From positions 1-6,506 of the forward strand of contig JACQEC010000112.1 in NCBI GenBank assembly GCA_016200765.1: DNA of 6,506 nt, written 5' to 3'. The notes below the pieces were generated by a model that saw nothing but the letters and a program-made list of their open reading frames with translations, ran no database searches and was not told where the DNA came from. Each line of letters starts with the position of its first letter. The stretch's first letter is position 1. A program made the translations under genes and the position numbers. The DNA is from Chloroflexota bacterium. GTDB taxonomy: Bacteria; Chloroflexota; Anaerolineae; JACRMK01. Below are positions 1-5,282 of the stretch, piece by piece.

Positions 1-508
1 CAAAGCCGCCATCCGCGACGACAACCCCGTGATCTACCTCGAATACAAATGGCTCTACCGCCGCGTGAAAGAGGCCATGCCGCCCGGCGACCACGTGATC
101 CCGCTCGGTCAGGCCGCCTTGCGTCGTGAGGGGCGCGATGTGTCCGTCATCACCTACGGACCGACGGTGCATCACGCGCTCGAAGCCGCGCACAGGCTGG
201 CGGATGAAGGCATCGAGCTGGAAGTGGTAGACCTGCGCACGCTCGTTCCGCTCGACGACGAGGCGATCTTTCGGACCGTCCGGAAGACCGGAAAAGTTGT
301 CGTGGCGCACGAGGCGACGCGCACGGCCGGCTTTGGTGGAGAGATCGTGGCGCGCATCGCCGAGGAAGCGTTCGAGCACCTCGATGCGCCCATCGTGCGC
401 GTGGCCGCGCCGGACACGCCGGTTCCCTATTCGGCGCCGCTAGAGACGTTCTTCCTGCCCGACGCGCCGAAGATCACGGACGCAGTGCGGAAGTTGGCGC
501 GCTATTGA
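1..508 (+). CDS. 2-oxo acid dehydrogenase E1 component, beta subunit (C-terminal part, 5' truncated by window)
   Basis: Beta subunit of the thiamine-diphosphate-dependent E1 of a pyruvate/branched-chain 2-oxo acid dehydrogenase complex, which decarboxylates the keto acid and passes the acyl group to lipoyl-E2 in the cytoplasm. The frame is open from base 2 to the TGA at 506-508, giving 168 residues; the full subunit is usually about 325, so roughly the N-terminal half (pyrimidine-binding domain) lies upstream. Visible family signatures are AAIRDDNPVIYLE, then KWLYRRVKE, the entry to the transketolase C-terminal domain (PLGQAALRREGRDV, ITYG), the EVVDLRTLVPLD strand-helix, VVAHEA, GFGGEI, and the terminal TPVPYSAPLE...FLP block. 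The LYRRVKE and PLGxAALRREG wording resembles the branched-chain (2-oxoisovalerate) type more than strict pyruvate E1, but the substrate cannot be settled from this half. The GTG at 29 is an internal valine, not a start. The next gene starts inside its stop codon. Confidence 0.93.
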   Translation, partial: KAAIRDDNPVIYLEYKWLYRRVKEAMPPGDHVIPLGQAALRREGRDVSVITYGPTVHHALEAAHRLADEGIELEVVDLRTLVPLDDEAIFRTVRKTGKVVVAHEATRTAGFGGEIVARIAEEAFEHLDAPIVRVAAPDTPVPYSAPLETFFLPDAPKITDAVRKLARY

Positions 509-1089
509 TGACCCGCTACCTCTATCCCACGGCCACATCTCTGCTGTTTGCCCTCATCTACCGCGAGTCCACCATGGCGCATGCACCTACCGTTGCCGCG
601 CCAGTGATGGTGTTCACGTTTGCGGTATGGCTGATCTCGTACCTACTGCCGCCCGTGCTCTTTCGCGTCACGAATGAGCAGGCGGCGCCGGTCGTGCTGA
701 GCCAACTGATGAGGCGCGCGGCGGTTGCAGTCGTGTGCGTCGTGGCGTGCGCTCTGGCCGCGCTGTATTTGACGGGCCTCTGGGACGATTTGCCGCTACT
801 TGAAGAACTGTACGCCTTTACGCTGATTGGCGTCGTCCTCTTCCACGGCTTCGGCGGGCCGTTCGCCTATCACATCGTCTATCTACAGCAGACCCAGCAA
901 TATAATTCCAACCAGCTGGCCGCTGTCCTGATTGCCTTCACTCTGATGGGCTTTATCCTCGCGCTGTTCTTTCTCAATCTGGACTTCGGCACGGCGCGCG
1001 ACGCACACATCCAGCGCCGCGACCTGCTGTTGCTCACAACGGTGCTTCTCGGTTACGGCTGGACTCTGTATAAAGTGGCGCACCATTAG
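508..1089 (+). CDS. Unrecognised integral membrane protein, about five transmembrane helices
   Basis: A 193-residue membrane protein that I cannot place in a named family. Hydrophobic segments lie at about residues 31-52, 71-91, 103-126, 137-158 and 172-190, with a weaker stretch at 8-18. Conspicuous polar or glycine-rich pieces are FHGFGGPFAYHIVYLQQTQQ (about 112-131), between helices three and four, and a short HIQRRD loop before the last helix. The ATG at 508 is chosen because it shares its A with the TGA stop of the E1 beta gene (TGATG), the usual arrangement for translational coupling. A TTG at 505 would only add one residue, and an internal ATG at 574 (MAHAP) is a less likely alternative. 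It ends at TAG 1087-1089. The coupling suggests co-expression with the dehydrogenase but does not define a function. Confidence 0.8.
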   Translation: MTRYLYPTATSLLFALIYRESTMAHAPTVAAPVMVFTFAVWLISYLLPPVLFRVTNEQAAPVVLSQLMRRAAVAVVCVVACALAALYLTGLWDDLPLLEELYAFTLIGVVLFHGFGGPFAYHIVYLQQTQQYNSNQLAAVLIAFTLMGFILALFFLNLDFGTARDAHIQRRDLLLLTTVLLGYGWTLYKVAHH

Positions 1090-1136
1090 ACAGGGTGGTA
1101 GCGCACGCCACACAGACGACTCCCTGAAAACGCTCC
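1090..1136. other. Convergent intergenic gap with no clear terminator
   Basis: These 47 bp separate the stops of two convergent transcription units. A weak possible stem pairs GTGG near 1095 with CCAC near 1108, but it has only four base pairs and no T-run follows on either strand. No convincing intrinsic terminator is visible, so the two convergent transcripts may overlap here. Confidence 0.5.
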
Positions 1137-1535
1137 TTATGGCCCTATCAGCGCTACAATCGCCGCGTCCAGTTTGGCCCTCGCCACTTCCCCGATGAAC
1201 CGCGCCGCGACCGTACCATCGGCCCTGACGAGCACGCACGCCGGATGCCCGAACACCCCCAACTGGCGCGCCTGCTTGTTCTGAGTCGGGTCATCAAACT
1301 CGAGACGCACAAACTTGACGCTTGCCGCGTACTTTTCTTCAAGCCCATCCACGATGGGCGCCATGGCTTCTCAGTGACTTCACCAGCGCGTCGAGACATA
1401 GACGAAGGTCAGTGTGCCCGGCGCCGCGACCGCTGGCGTCGCCGCGTCACCCCCGCAACCAACAGCCGTCAGGGTTAGCAAGATTCCCGCGAGCAACATG
1501 ACAGCTTTTGCGCGCCCTGTCAACTTAAGCCTCAT
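1137..1535 (-). CDS. Candidate UxxU selenoprotein: thioredoxin-fold lipoprotein with two in-frame TGA codons
   Basis: Read from ATG 1535 to TAA 1137-1139 this is a 132-residue protein in one unbroken frame, apart from TGA at 1380-1382 (residue 52) and 1371-1373 (residue 55). A lipoprotein signal comes first: KLTGR-AK, a hydrophobic core MLLAGILLTLTAV, then GC with the lipid-accepting Cys27. A short AT/PA-rich linker leads to a thioredoxin fold: strand GTLTFVYVSTRW, the site TGA-S-H-TGA, helix EAMAPIVDGLEEKY, strand VKFVRLEFDD, and a cis-proline-like region VFGHPACVLV (Pro98). Thioredoxins carry W-C-x-x-C exactly at this point, so the TGAs replace both catalytic cysteines; selenocysteine (UxxU) is the simplest reading. 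Other cysteines (27 and 100) use TGC. GAGGG at 1541-1545 fits ATG 1535 (5 nt) better than ATG 1538 (2 nt). The gene follows the ADI-like gene by about 40 bp with no terminator between. Expected role: an extracytoplasmic, membrane-anchored thiol/selenol oxidoreductase. Alternatives are a pseudogene or UGA read as Cys by a special tRNA. Confidence 0.8.
1343..1359 (-). promoter_or_regulatory. Candidate bacterial SECIS hairpin
   Basis: In the mRNA, GCCCAUC (1359-1353) pairs perfectly with GAUGGGC (1349-1343), enclosing a GUG loop (1352-1350). The loop begins 18 nt after the second TGA and 27 nt after the first. As I recall the bacterial SECIS model, the apical loop lies about 16-37 nt downstream of the UGA and has a G among its first two positions; both hold here for both TGAs, so one element could serve the pair. 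The 17-nt size matches the minimal SelB-binding upper stem-loop of E. coli fdhF. The bulged U of the E. coli element is absent. A competing pairing of AAGCC (1369-1365) with GGCUU (1345-1341) exists. The hairpin is inside coding sequence, reading through P-I-V-D-G. Confidence 0.6.
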
Positions 1536-1577
1536 CATAGCCCTCTTGTTCAGGTCTTCCCGCTAACTCTTGACCGC

Positions 1578-2510
1578 TCAGACGGCTTCACGCTCAATCG
1601 GGCAGGTCAGGCAGTGCGGGCCGCCGTTGCCGTTGACCAATTCCGCCCCGTTCACCGTCCAGACCTTGCCGCCGCGCGACCGAATCTCATCGCTCAGGCG
1701 GGTGGCCCACTGCCAGCCAACCGCCTGTAAGGGTGCCGTGGCTACGTAGTTGATGCACATCTGGTGGCGTTCGTCAATCGTCGTCTCGATCAGCTCGACG
1801 CCGCGCTGTTCGAGCAAGTCGGAAAACCAGATGCGCCGCGGACGCTGGCCGTCGCGAAAGACGAGTGACGGGTGCAGGTCGAGACTCGCGCGGTGGCCGA
1901 TGGCGACTGTGCGATCGACAAACATCAAACTGCCGTCAATGTGCACCTCCCCATCAGGTACCGGAACCATGACCACCTCGTCAAGATATTTGCCCAACAG
2001 CAAATGACAAAACTGCTTGATCGCCGCCTCGTTGGCGCGGTCGCACAGCGCCACCACCGCGGTGCGCTCGTCCATGAACTGAACGCCGCCCCCCTCGATC
2101 AAGCCCGGTGGTTCGATTTCGCCCAGCACCGGTACCCCCAACTTTTCCATCGCCAGTCCAATCACCCACGGGTCGCCCATGCGCCCCTTGATCGCCATAC
2201 TCATGAGAACCGCCCCGCCGCGCGTCACCACCGCCAGGTCGCGTGTGTAACACATGTTGGGACGGCGCGCGATGTAGGCCAAGGCATCAGGATCGTTTTT
2301 CAGCACGTCCGCTAGCAGGATCACCTCGGCGCCCGTGTCCGAGATGGCTTTAGCCAACGCGTCATACTCCGCTTGAAACTTGGCGATGTCCACTGGCCGC
2401 CGGTAATTGAATGCGCCTGCGGTGGCCTCGGTCACACAGCCAAGCTCGCCGCCCGGACGGTGCATCAGCACACGCTTCAAACGTCCATATTCTGTCTGGG
2501 CTCCAAACAT
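1578..2510 (-). CDS. Arginine deiminase / amidinotransferase superfamily enzyme
   Basis: A 310-residue guanidino-group-modifying enzyme of the pentein fold (arginine deiminase, DDAH and amidinotransferase relatives), which act through a covalent thiouronium on a cysteine. Seen: N-terminal EYGRLKRVLMHRPG (residues 7-20); NMCYTRDL with Arg90-Asp91; EGGGVQF with Glu139; the HxD pair His190/Asp192 in EVHIDGSLMFVD; and the C-terminal nucleophile Cys300 in GNGGPHCLTCPI, with a second cysteine at 303. The complete set of catalytic positions suggests an active enzyme. In many relatives the Glu motif is EGGD; here the next residue is Gly, which may bear on substrate. The substrate (arginine, a methylarginine or another guanidino compound) cannot be fixed from sequence. 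Start ATG 2508-2510 has GGAGG at 2515-2519, four nt away; stop is TGA at 1578-1580. It lies directly behind a strong terminator and just before the redox lipoprotein gene. Confidence 0.88.
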   Translation of the reverse strand: MFGAQTEYGRLKRVLMHRPGGELGCVTEATAGAFNYRRPVDIAKFQAEYDALAKAISDTGAEVILLADVLKNDPDALAYIARRPNMCYTRDLAVVTRGGAVLMSMAIKGRMGDPWVIGLAMEKLGVPVLGEIEPPGLIEGGGVQFMDERTAVVALCDRANEAAIKQFCHLLLGKYLDEVVMVPVPDGEVHIDGSLMFVDRTVAIGHRASLDLHPSLVFRDGQRPRRIWFSDLLEQRGVELIETTIDERHQMCINYVATAPLQAVGWQWATRLSDEIRSRGGKVWTVNGAELVNGNGGPHCLTCPIEREAV

Positions 2511-2520
2511 GAATCCTCCG

Positions 2521-2561
2521 AAATAAAAAGACCTCCCGAGCAGAGATCACTCGGAAGGTCT
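2521..2561 (-). terminator. Intrinsic terminator after the ilvE/zinc-ribbon unit
   Basis: On the minus strand a 12-bp stem (2561-2550 with 2540-2529) contains one G-U pair and closes a 9-nt loop. The run TTTTATTT (2528-2521) follows immediately. It begins just after the zinc-ribbon stop codon (2568-2570). Its T-run ends one base before the ribosome binding site of the ADI-like gene, so it could also act as an attenuator for the two genes downstream. Confidence 0.9.
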
Positions 2562-2567
2562 GGGTTA

Positions 2568-2924
2568 TTAGCGGAACCGAATACGGCGTATCCACATCAG
2601 CGTTTCAACCTGCAATTCGGCGCTATCCGTCTCGTTCGGTCTTGCGGGCTTGGCAGCGTGAGCAGGCTTGCCCAACCGGCTGACGACCAATGCGAGTGTT
2701 TGCCGTGCCAGCAGACGTTTTGCAAGCCACACCATCGCGCCCACCGCAAACGTCGCGGCCCCGCCAACGGCCAACGCGCGCTCGGCGTTCTCAACCTGCC
2801 GCGGGGTCAGAGCACGACGGCTTTCGATGACCGTGGGCAGCCGCTGACGCTTCAGGTGCCAGCCGCAATGCCGGCAGAAGTTGTCGGGCCCCGCAAACAC
2901 AGTTCCACAGTTTGGGCATTTCAT
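2568..2924 (-). CDS. Small zinc-ribbon membrane protein, function unknown
   Basis: A 118-residue protein that opens with a classic zinc ribbon: CPNC at residues 3-6 and CRHC at 17-20, ten residues apart, each knuckle followed by Gly. A basic linker (KRQRLP...RRALTPRQ) precedes one hydrophobic segment, about residues 53-70 (LAVGGAATFAVGAMVWLA), probably a single membrane helix. A basic and then acidic tail ends in WIRRIRFR. Such N-terminal zinc ribbons ahead of one helix are common in uncharacterised bacterial membrane-associated proteins; the zinc is probably structural. The start at ATG 2924 is preferred over an upstream ATG at 2957 because GGAGG (2932-2936) stands 7 nt before it and the longer version would overlap ilvE by 19 nt. 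It starts 14 nt after the ilvE stop and is presumably cotranscribed. No specific function is claimed. Confidence 0.8.
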   Translation of the reverse strand: MKCPNCGTVFAGPDNFCRHCGWHLKRQRLPTVIESRRALTPRQVENAERALAVGGAATFAVGAMVWLAKRLLARQTLALVVSRLGKPAHAAKPARPNETDSAELQVETLMWIRRIRFR

Positions 2925-2931
2925 CCGCCAG

Positions 2932-2936
2932 CCTCC
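2932..2936 (-). promoter_or_regulatory. Ribosome binding site fixing the zinc-ribbon start
   Basis: GGAGG on the minus strand lies in the 14-nt gap after the ilvE stop codon, 7 nt before ATG 2924. This supports the shorter start, which places the CPNC knuckle at residue 3, over ATG 2957. Confidence 0.75.
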
Positions 2937-2938
2937 AA

Positions 2939-3880
2939 CTAGATCGCCGTGCGCCACGGGTCGTACGGTGCATCCAGCCCGCGCACGACGTCATGATAGA
3001 GGTCTATCATACGCGACGTGATGGGGCCGATTTGGCCGTTACCGACCGGATAGCGGTCTACTGAAACGACCGGCGTCACTTCAGCGCCGGTGCCGCACAG
3101 AAAGACCTCGTCGGCCAGATAGAGTTCGGTGCGATCCACTTCTCGCTCTTCGGTTCGCGTGCCCAGTTGTTCCTCAAACATCTGGAGCAGGGTCGAGCGG
3201 GTAATGCTTTCCAACACGCCCGCCGTCACGGGCGGCGTAATCACGCGCCCGCGCTTCACCAGCATCACGCACGCGCCGGGCGCCTCCGCGACCTTGTGGC
3301 GCTCGTTCAGGATGATGGCATCGTCGTAGCCGTTGCGCATGACCTCCTGCCACGCCAGCTGGCTGTTCTGGTAATTGGCCACGGCCTTGACGCGCGGCGG
3401 CATCACGTTGTCGCTGATGCGCGTCCACGAACTGACACCCGTGGTAATCGTCTTACCCGTCTTCAAAGTTGTCGTAAACGGGTGCGTGTTGATGAGGATG
3501 CTCGGCGCGTTTTCGGACGCCGAGCGAAACGAGCGCCCGCCCCGCCCGCGATAGGCGAAGGGGCGGATATAGGTGTCTTCGCGGACGCCGTTGGCGCGCA
3601 GCAGCGCCAGCACCGATTCCGAGAGCTGCTCGGCATTCCATTCCGGCTCCATGCGCATCAGACGCATGGATTCATCGAAGCGCTGCATATGCTCCGACAA
3701 GCGGAACACGTAGGCTTTCTCTTCCTCCGGATTGGCATAAGCTTTGATGCCTTCAAAGACCGCGCTGACCCCGACCCATTCCATCGCCGTCACATGGACG
3801 GTGGCGTGATCCCACTCGACGAGTTCGCCGTTCCACCAGACATACTTTGGATGAGCCGGGGCCGCTTGTGGTGTTGCCAT
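2939..3880 (-). CDS. ilvE: Branched-chain amino acid aminotransferase (fold-type IV PLP enzyme)
   Basis: A 313-residue cytoplasmic transaminase that exchanges an amino group between glutamate and the keto acids of valine, leucine and isoleucine, the last step of their synthesis and the first of their breakdown. Family landmarks in order: YVWWNGELVEW (13-23), FEGIKAY (42-48), the RPFAYRG segment (106-112), the PLP lysine Lys165 in RVKAVANYQNSQLA, Glu199 in VAEAPG (expected to contact the pyridine nitrogen), ITPPVTAGVLESITR (214-228), and the phosphate-binding GTGAEVTPV (263-271). Length is normal for the family. One small variation is APGACVMLV where many relatives have a GxNxF-type sequence after that Glu. 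AAAGGAG (3887-3893) stands 6 nt before ATG 3880. The promoter is in the gap upstream, and the zinc-ribbon gene follows within 14 nt. Together with the E1 beta gene at the window start it hints at branched-chain keto acid metabolism nearby, which is inference. Confidence 0.95.
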   Translation of the reverse strand: MATPQAAPAHPKYVWWNGELVEWDHATVHVTAMEWVGVSAVFEGIKAYANPEEEKAYVFRLSEHMQRFDESMRLMRMEPEWNAEQLSESVLALLRANGVREDTYIRPFAYRGRGGRSFRSASENAPSILINTHPFTTTLKTGKTITTGVSSWTRISDNVMPPRVKAVANYQNSQLAWQEVMRNGYDDAIILNERHKVAEAPGACVMLVKRGRVITPPVTAGVLESITRSTLLQMFEEQLGTRTEEREVDRTELYLADEVFLCGTGAEVTPVVSVDRYPVGNGQIGPITSRMIDLYHDVVRGLDAPYDPWRTAI

Positions 3881-3912
3881 GTATTGCTCCTTTGTGCTTG
3901 GATCTCGGCGGT

Positions 3913-3943
3913 ATTATACTTGAAACCGGCGCGCGAAGCACAA
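3913..3943 (-). promoter_or_regulatory. Sigma-70-like promoter for ilvE
   Basis: On the minus strand a perfect TATAAT -10 box (3918-3913) follows a possible -35 TTGTGC (3943-3938). The 19-nt spacer is slightly long, and TGCTTC with a 16-nt spacer is an alternative. It lies 33 bp before ATG 3880, inside the only sizeable gap among the left-facing genes (3881-3977). No leader hairpin, T-box or riboswitch is recognisable in the short leader. Confidence 0.65.
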
Positions 3944-3977
3944 TCATCAGGCTCGTTGACGGGTGACTGACCACACG

Positions 3978-5282
3978 CTAATTGCTCCCCGGCGACCGAT
4001 CCCGGCTCACCAGCGCCAGCACCATCATCGTCAGCAGTCGTCCGCTCTCCAACGTCCACGGGTAGCTATCCCACAGCGCGATGATGCCCAACCCCAGCCA
4101 CGCGCCCGTCATAACCACCGGCCATGGGTCGGCGCCCCGCCAGACGCGCTCAAGCCCCAGCGCCGGTGCAAGCCAGAGCCACAGCCATAACAGCCCTCCC
4201 AATATCCCGACCTCGGCGGCCAACAACAGCGGCACGTTATGCACAAATTGCAAGACCATCGGGATGGGAGCCGTCGCGAGCGCCAGCGGGAAGTTGCCCG
4301 CGCCGACACCGGTCGCCGGGTGCGCTCGGATCACATCCAGCGCAATGGCGAGCAGTTGGCCTCGCTCCGCGAGCGAGCGCGATTCGCTGGCATCGCTGGC
4401 CAGCTGGAGGCGCGTTTGCACCTGCGCGCCCAGCACGAGTCCGGCGATGAGGAGGATCAGCGCAGCGCCGACCGCGCTCATCACGATCGGGCGGCGCAAC
4501 GCCGACTGCCGCCACACCAGCCAGCCCGCCGTTGGCGGCAAGACGATTGCCGTGGCCAGCCAGGCCGAACGAGAAAAGGAAACCAACAGCCCTAGCCACA
4601 GCAGCCACCACAATAGCCGCATCGCGCGATGCCCCAGCATTGGCAGGCTCGCCAACAGGCCCACGGCCAGAAAGCCCCCCAGCACATTGGGATGAAACAT
4701 GAGGCCGTAGGCGCGCAGCCAGCGGTCGCCGCCCACCGCGACGACCGCCGCGCCGGAGCGTTCCGGCGCGAGCGCGAGTTCTGCGGGCAGGCCGAGCGGG
4801 CCCTGCGCCAGCACTTGCCCCACCCCGACCAGCGCATGGATGCCTAGCCCGACCAGAAAAATGACCGGCACTCGCTTGACAGGCAGGTCGGCCCGCACGA
4901 GCGCCCAATATACACCGACAGAGATCGACCAGCGGAGCGCGCTGTACGCGGCGAAGGTCGGTAAAAGGGCGGTAGGCGCTGTCAGCCAAGCCAGTGAGAC
5001 GAGGGCCAACAGCGGCAGAGTGATTGCGCGGCTTCCCGGCCTGAGATGAGCCGGCCAAGCCCGCAAACCGCGCCTGCGTAAGACCAGTACGTCAGCCAGC
5101 ACGAGCAAGACGACCGCAACGTCGGATGGGTAAAGTGAAGGCGTGACATAGAGAGGCAGCACACCCGTTGCGACAGGCGGCGTGAGCGGCCAGTAGACCG
5201 AGAACGGGATAAGCAGAACCAGCGCGTAGCCTGCCCACCTGACCAGCGCCGCGCGCCGATCACCGGTAGCTGGCTGGTTCAT
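3978..5282 (-). CDS. O-antigen ligase / polymerase family membrane protein (Wzy/WaaL-like)
   Basis: A 434-residue polytopic inner-membrane protein of the O-antigen ligase family, whose members polymerise or transfer lipid-linked surface glycans. About ten or more hydrophobic segments are visible (for example 16-33, 55-68, 87-101, 138-158, 203-216, 223-236, 264-285, 352-372, 391-404). Family wording includes GLMFHPNVLGGFLA (193-206), FSRSAWLA (236-243), the large periplasmic-loop pattern AERGQLLAIALDVIRAHP followed by GVGAGNF (325-331), and VHNVPLLLAAEVGILGGLLW (347-366). The frame stays open upstream to 5591, but that extension is Arg/Gly-rich shadow sequence inside the preceding gene. The true start is ATG 5282, which overlaps the DUF2723 stop by 4 nt (ATGA) and so indicates coupled translation. 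The stop is TAG at 3978-3980. Whether it acts as ligase, polymerase or protein glycosylator cannot be told from sequence. Confidence 0.87.
   Translation of the reverse strand: MNQPATGDRRAALVRWAGYALVLLIPFSVYWPLTPPVATGVLPLYVTPSLYPSDVAVVLLVLADVLVLRRRGLRAWPAHLRPGSRAITLPLLALVSLAWLTAPTALLPTFAAYSALRWSISVGVYWALVRADLPVKRVPVIFLVGLGIHALVGVGQVLAQGPLGLPAELALAPERSGAAVVAVGGDRWLRAYGLMFHPNVLGGFLAVGLLASLPMLGHRAMRLLWWLLWLGLLVSFSRSAWLATAIVLPPTAGWLVWRQSALRRPIVMSAVGAALILLIAGLVLGAQVQTRLQLASDASESRSLAERGQLLAIALDVIRAHPATGVGAGNFPLALATAPIPMVLQFVHNVPLLLAAEVGILGGLLWLWLWLAPALGLERVWRGADPWPVVMTGAWLGLGIIALWDSYPWTLESGRLLTMMVLALVSRDRSPGSN
4749..4770. repeat. Perfect inverted repeat inside the O-antigen ligase gene
   Basis: A 9-bp perfect stem, CGCGCCGGA (4749-4757) with TCCGGCGCG (4762-4770), is separated by GCGT. 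It lies in coding sequence for a loop between membrane segments (about residues 171-178). In sequence this GC-rich such a palindrome can arise by chance; no partner copy was noticed elsewhere in the window. Confidence 0.4.

Noticed and set aside
1137..1364. A 75-residue open frame beginning at ATG 1362-1364 taken as a complete gene
   Set aside because: It is only the part of the thioredoxin fold after the active site; the same frame continues upstream through the two TGAs into the active-site strand and a signal peptide, so this is a fragment of the larger gene.
1371..1382. Pseudogene or sequencing error as the main explanation for the two TGAs
   Set aside because: Both stops fall on the two catalytic Cys positions, the frame is otherwise intact with no frameshift, and a suitably placed hairpin is present. 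It remains an alternative but is less likely than recoding.
2373..2942. Plus-strand open frame opposite the zinc-ribbon gene and the terminator
   Set aside because: It runs through a clear terminator hairpin and the reverse strands of two real genes, and has no recognisable protein features.
3167..3970. Long plus-strand open frame opposite ilvE (267 residues)
   Set aside because: It is the antisense shadow of a well-supported gene in GC-rich DNA; the translation is His/Arg-rich without any fold signature.
3956..3984. Plus-strand TTGACG followed 17 nt later by TAATTG as a rightward promoter
   Set aside because: The -10 match is poor and it would fire only antisense into the O-antigen-ligase-like gene, with no gene on that strand.
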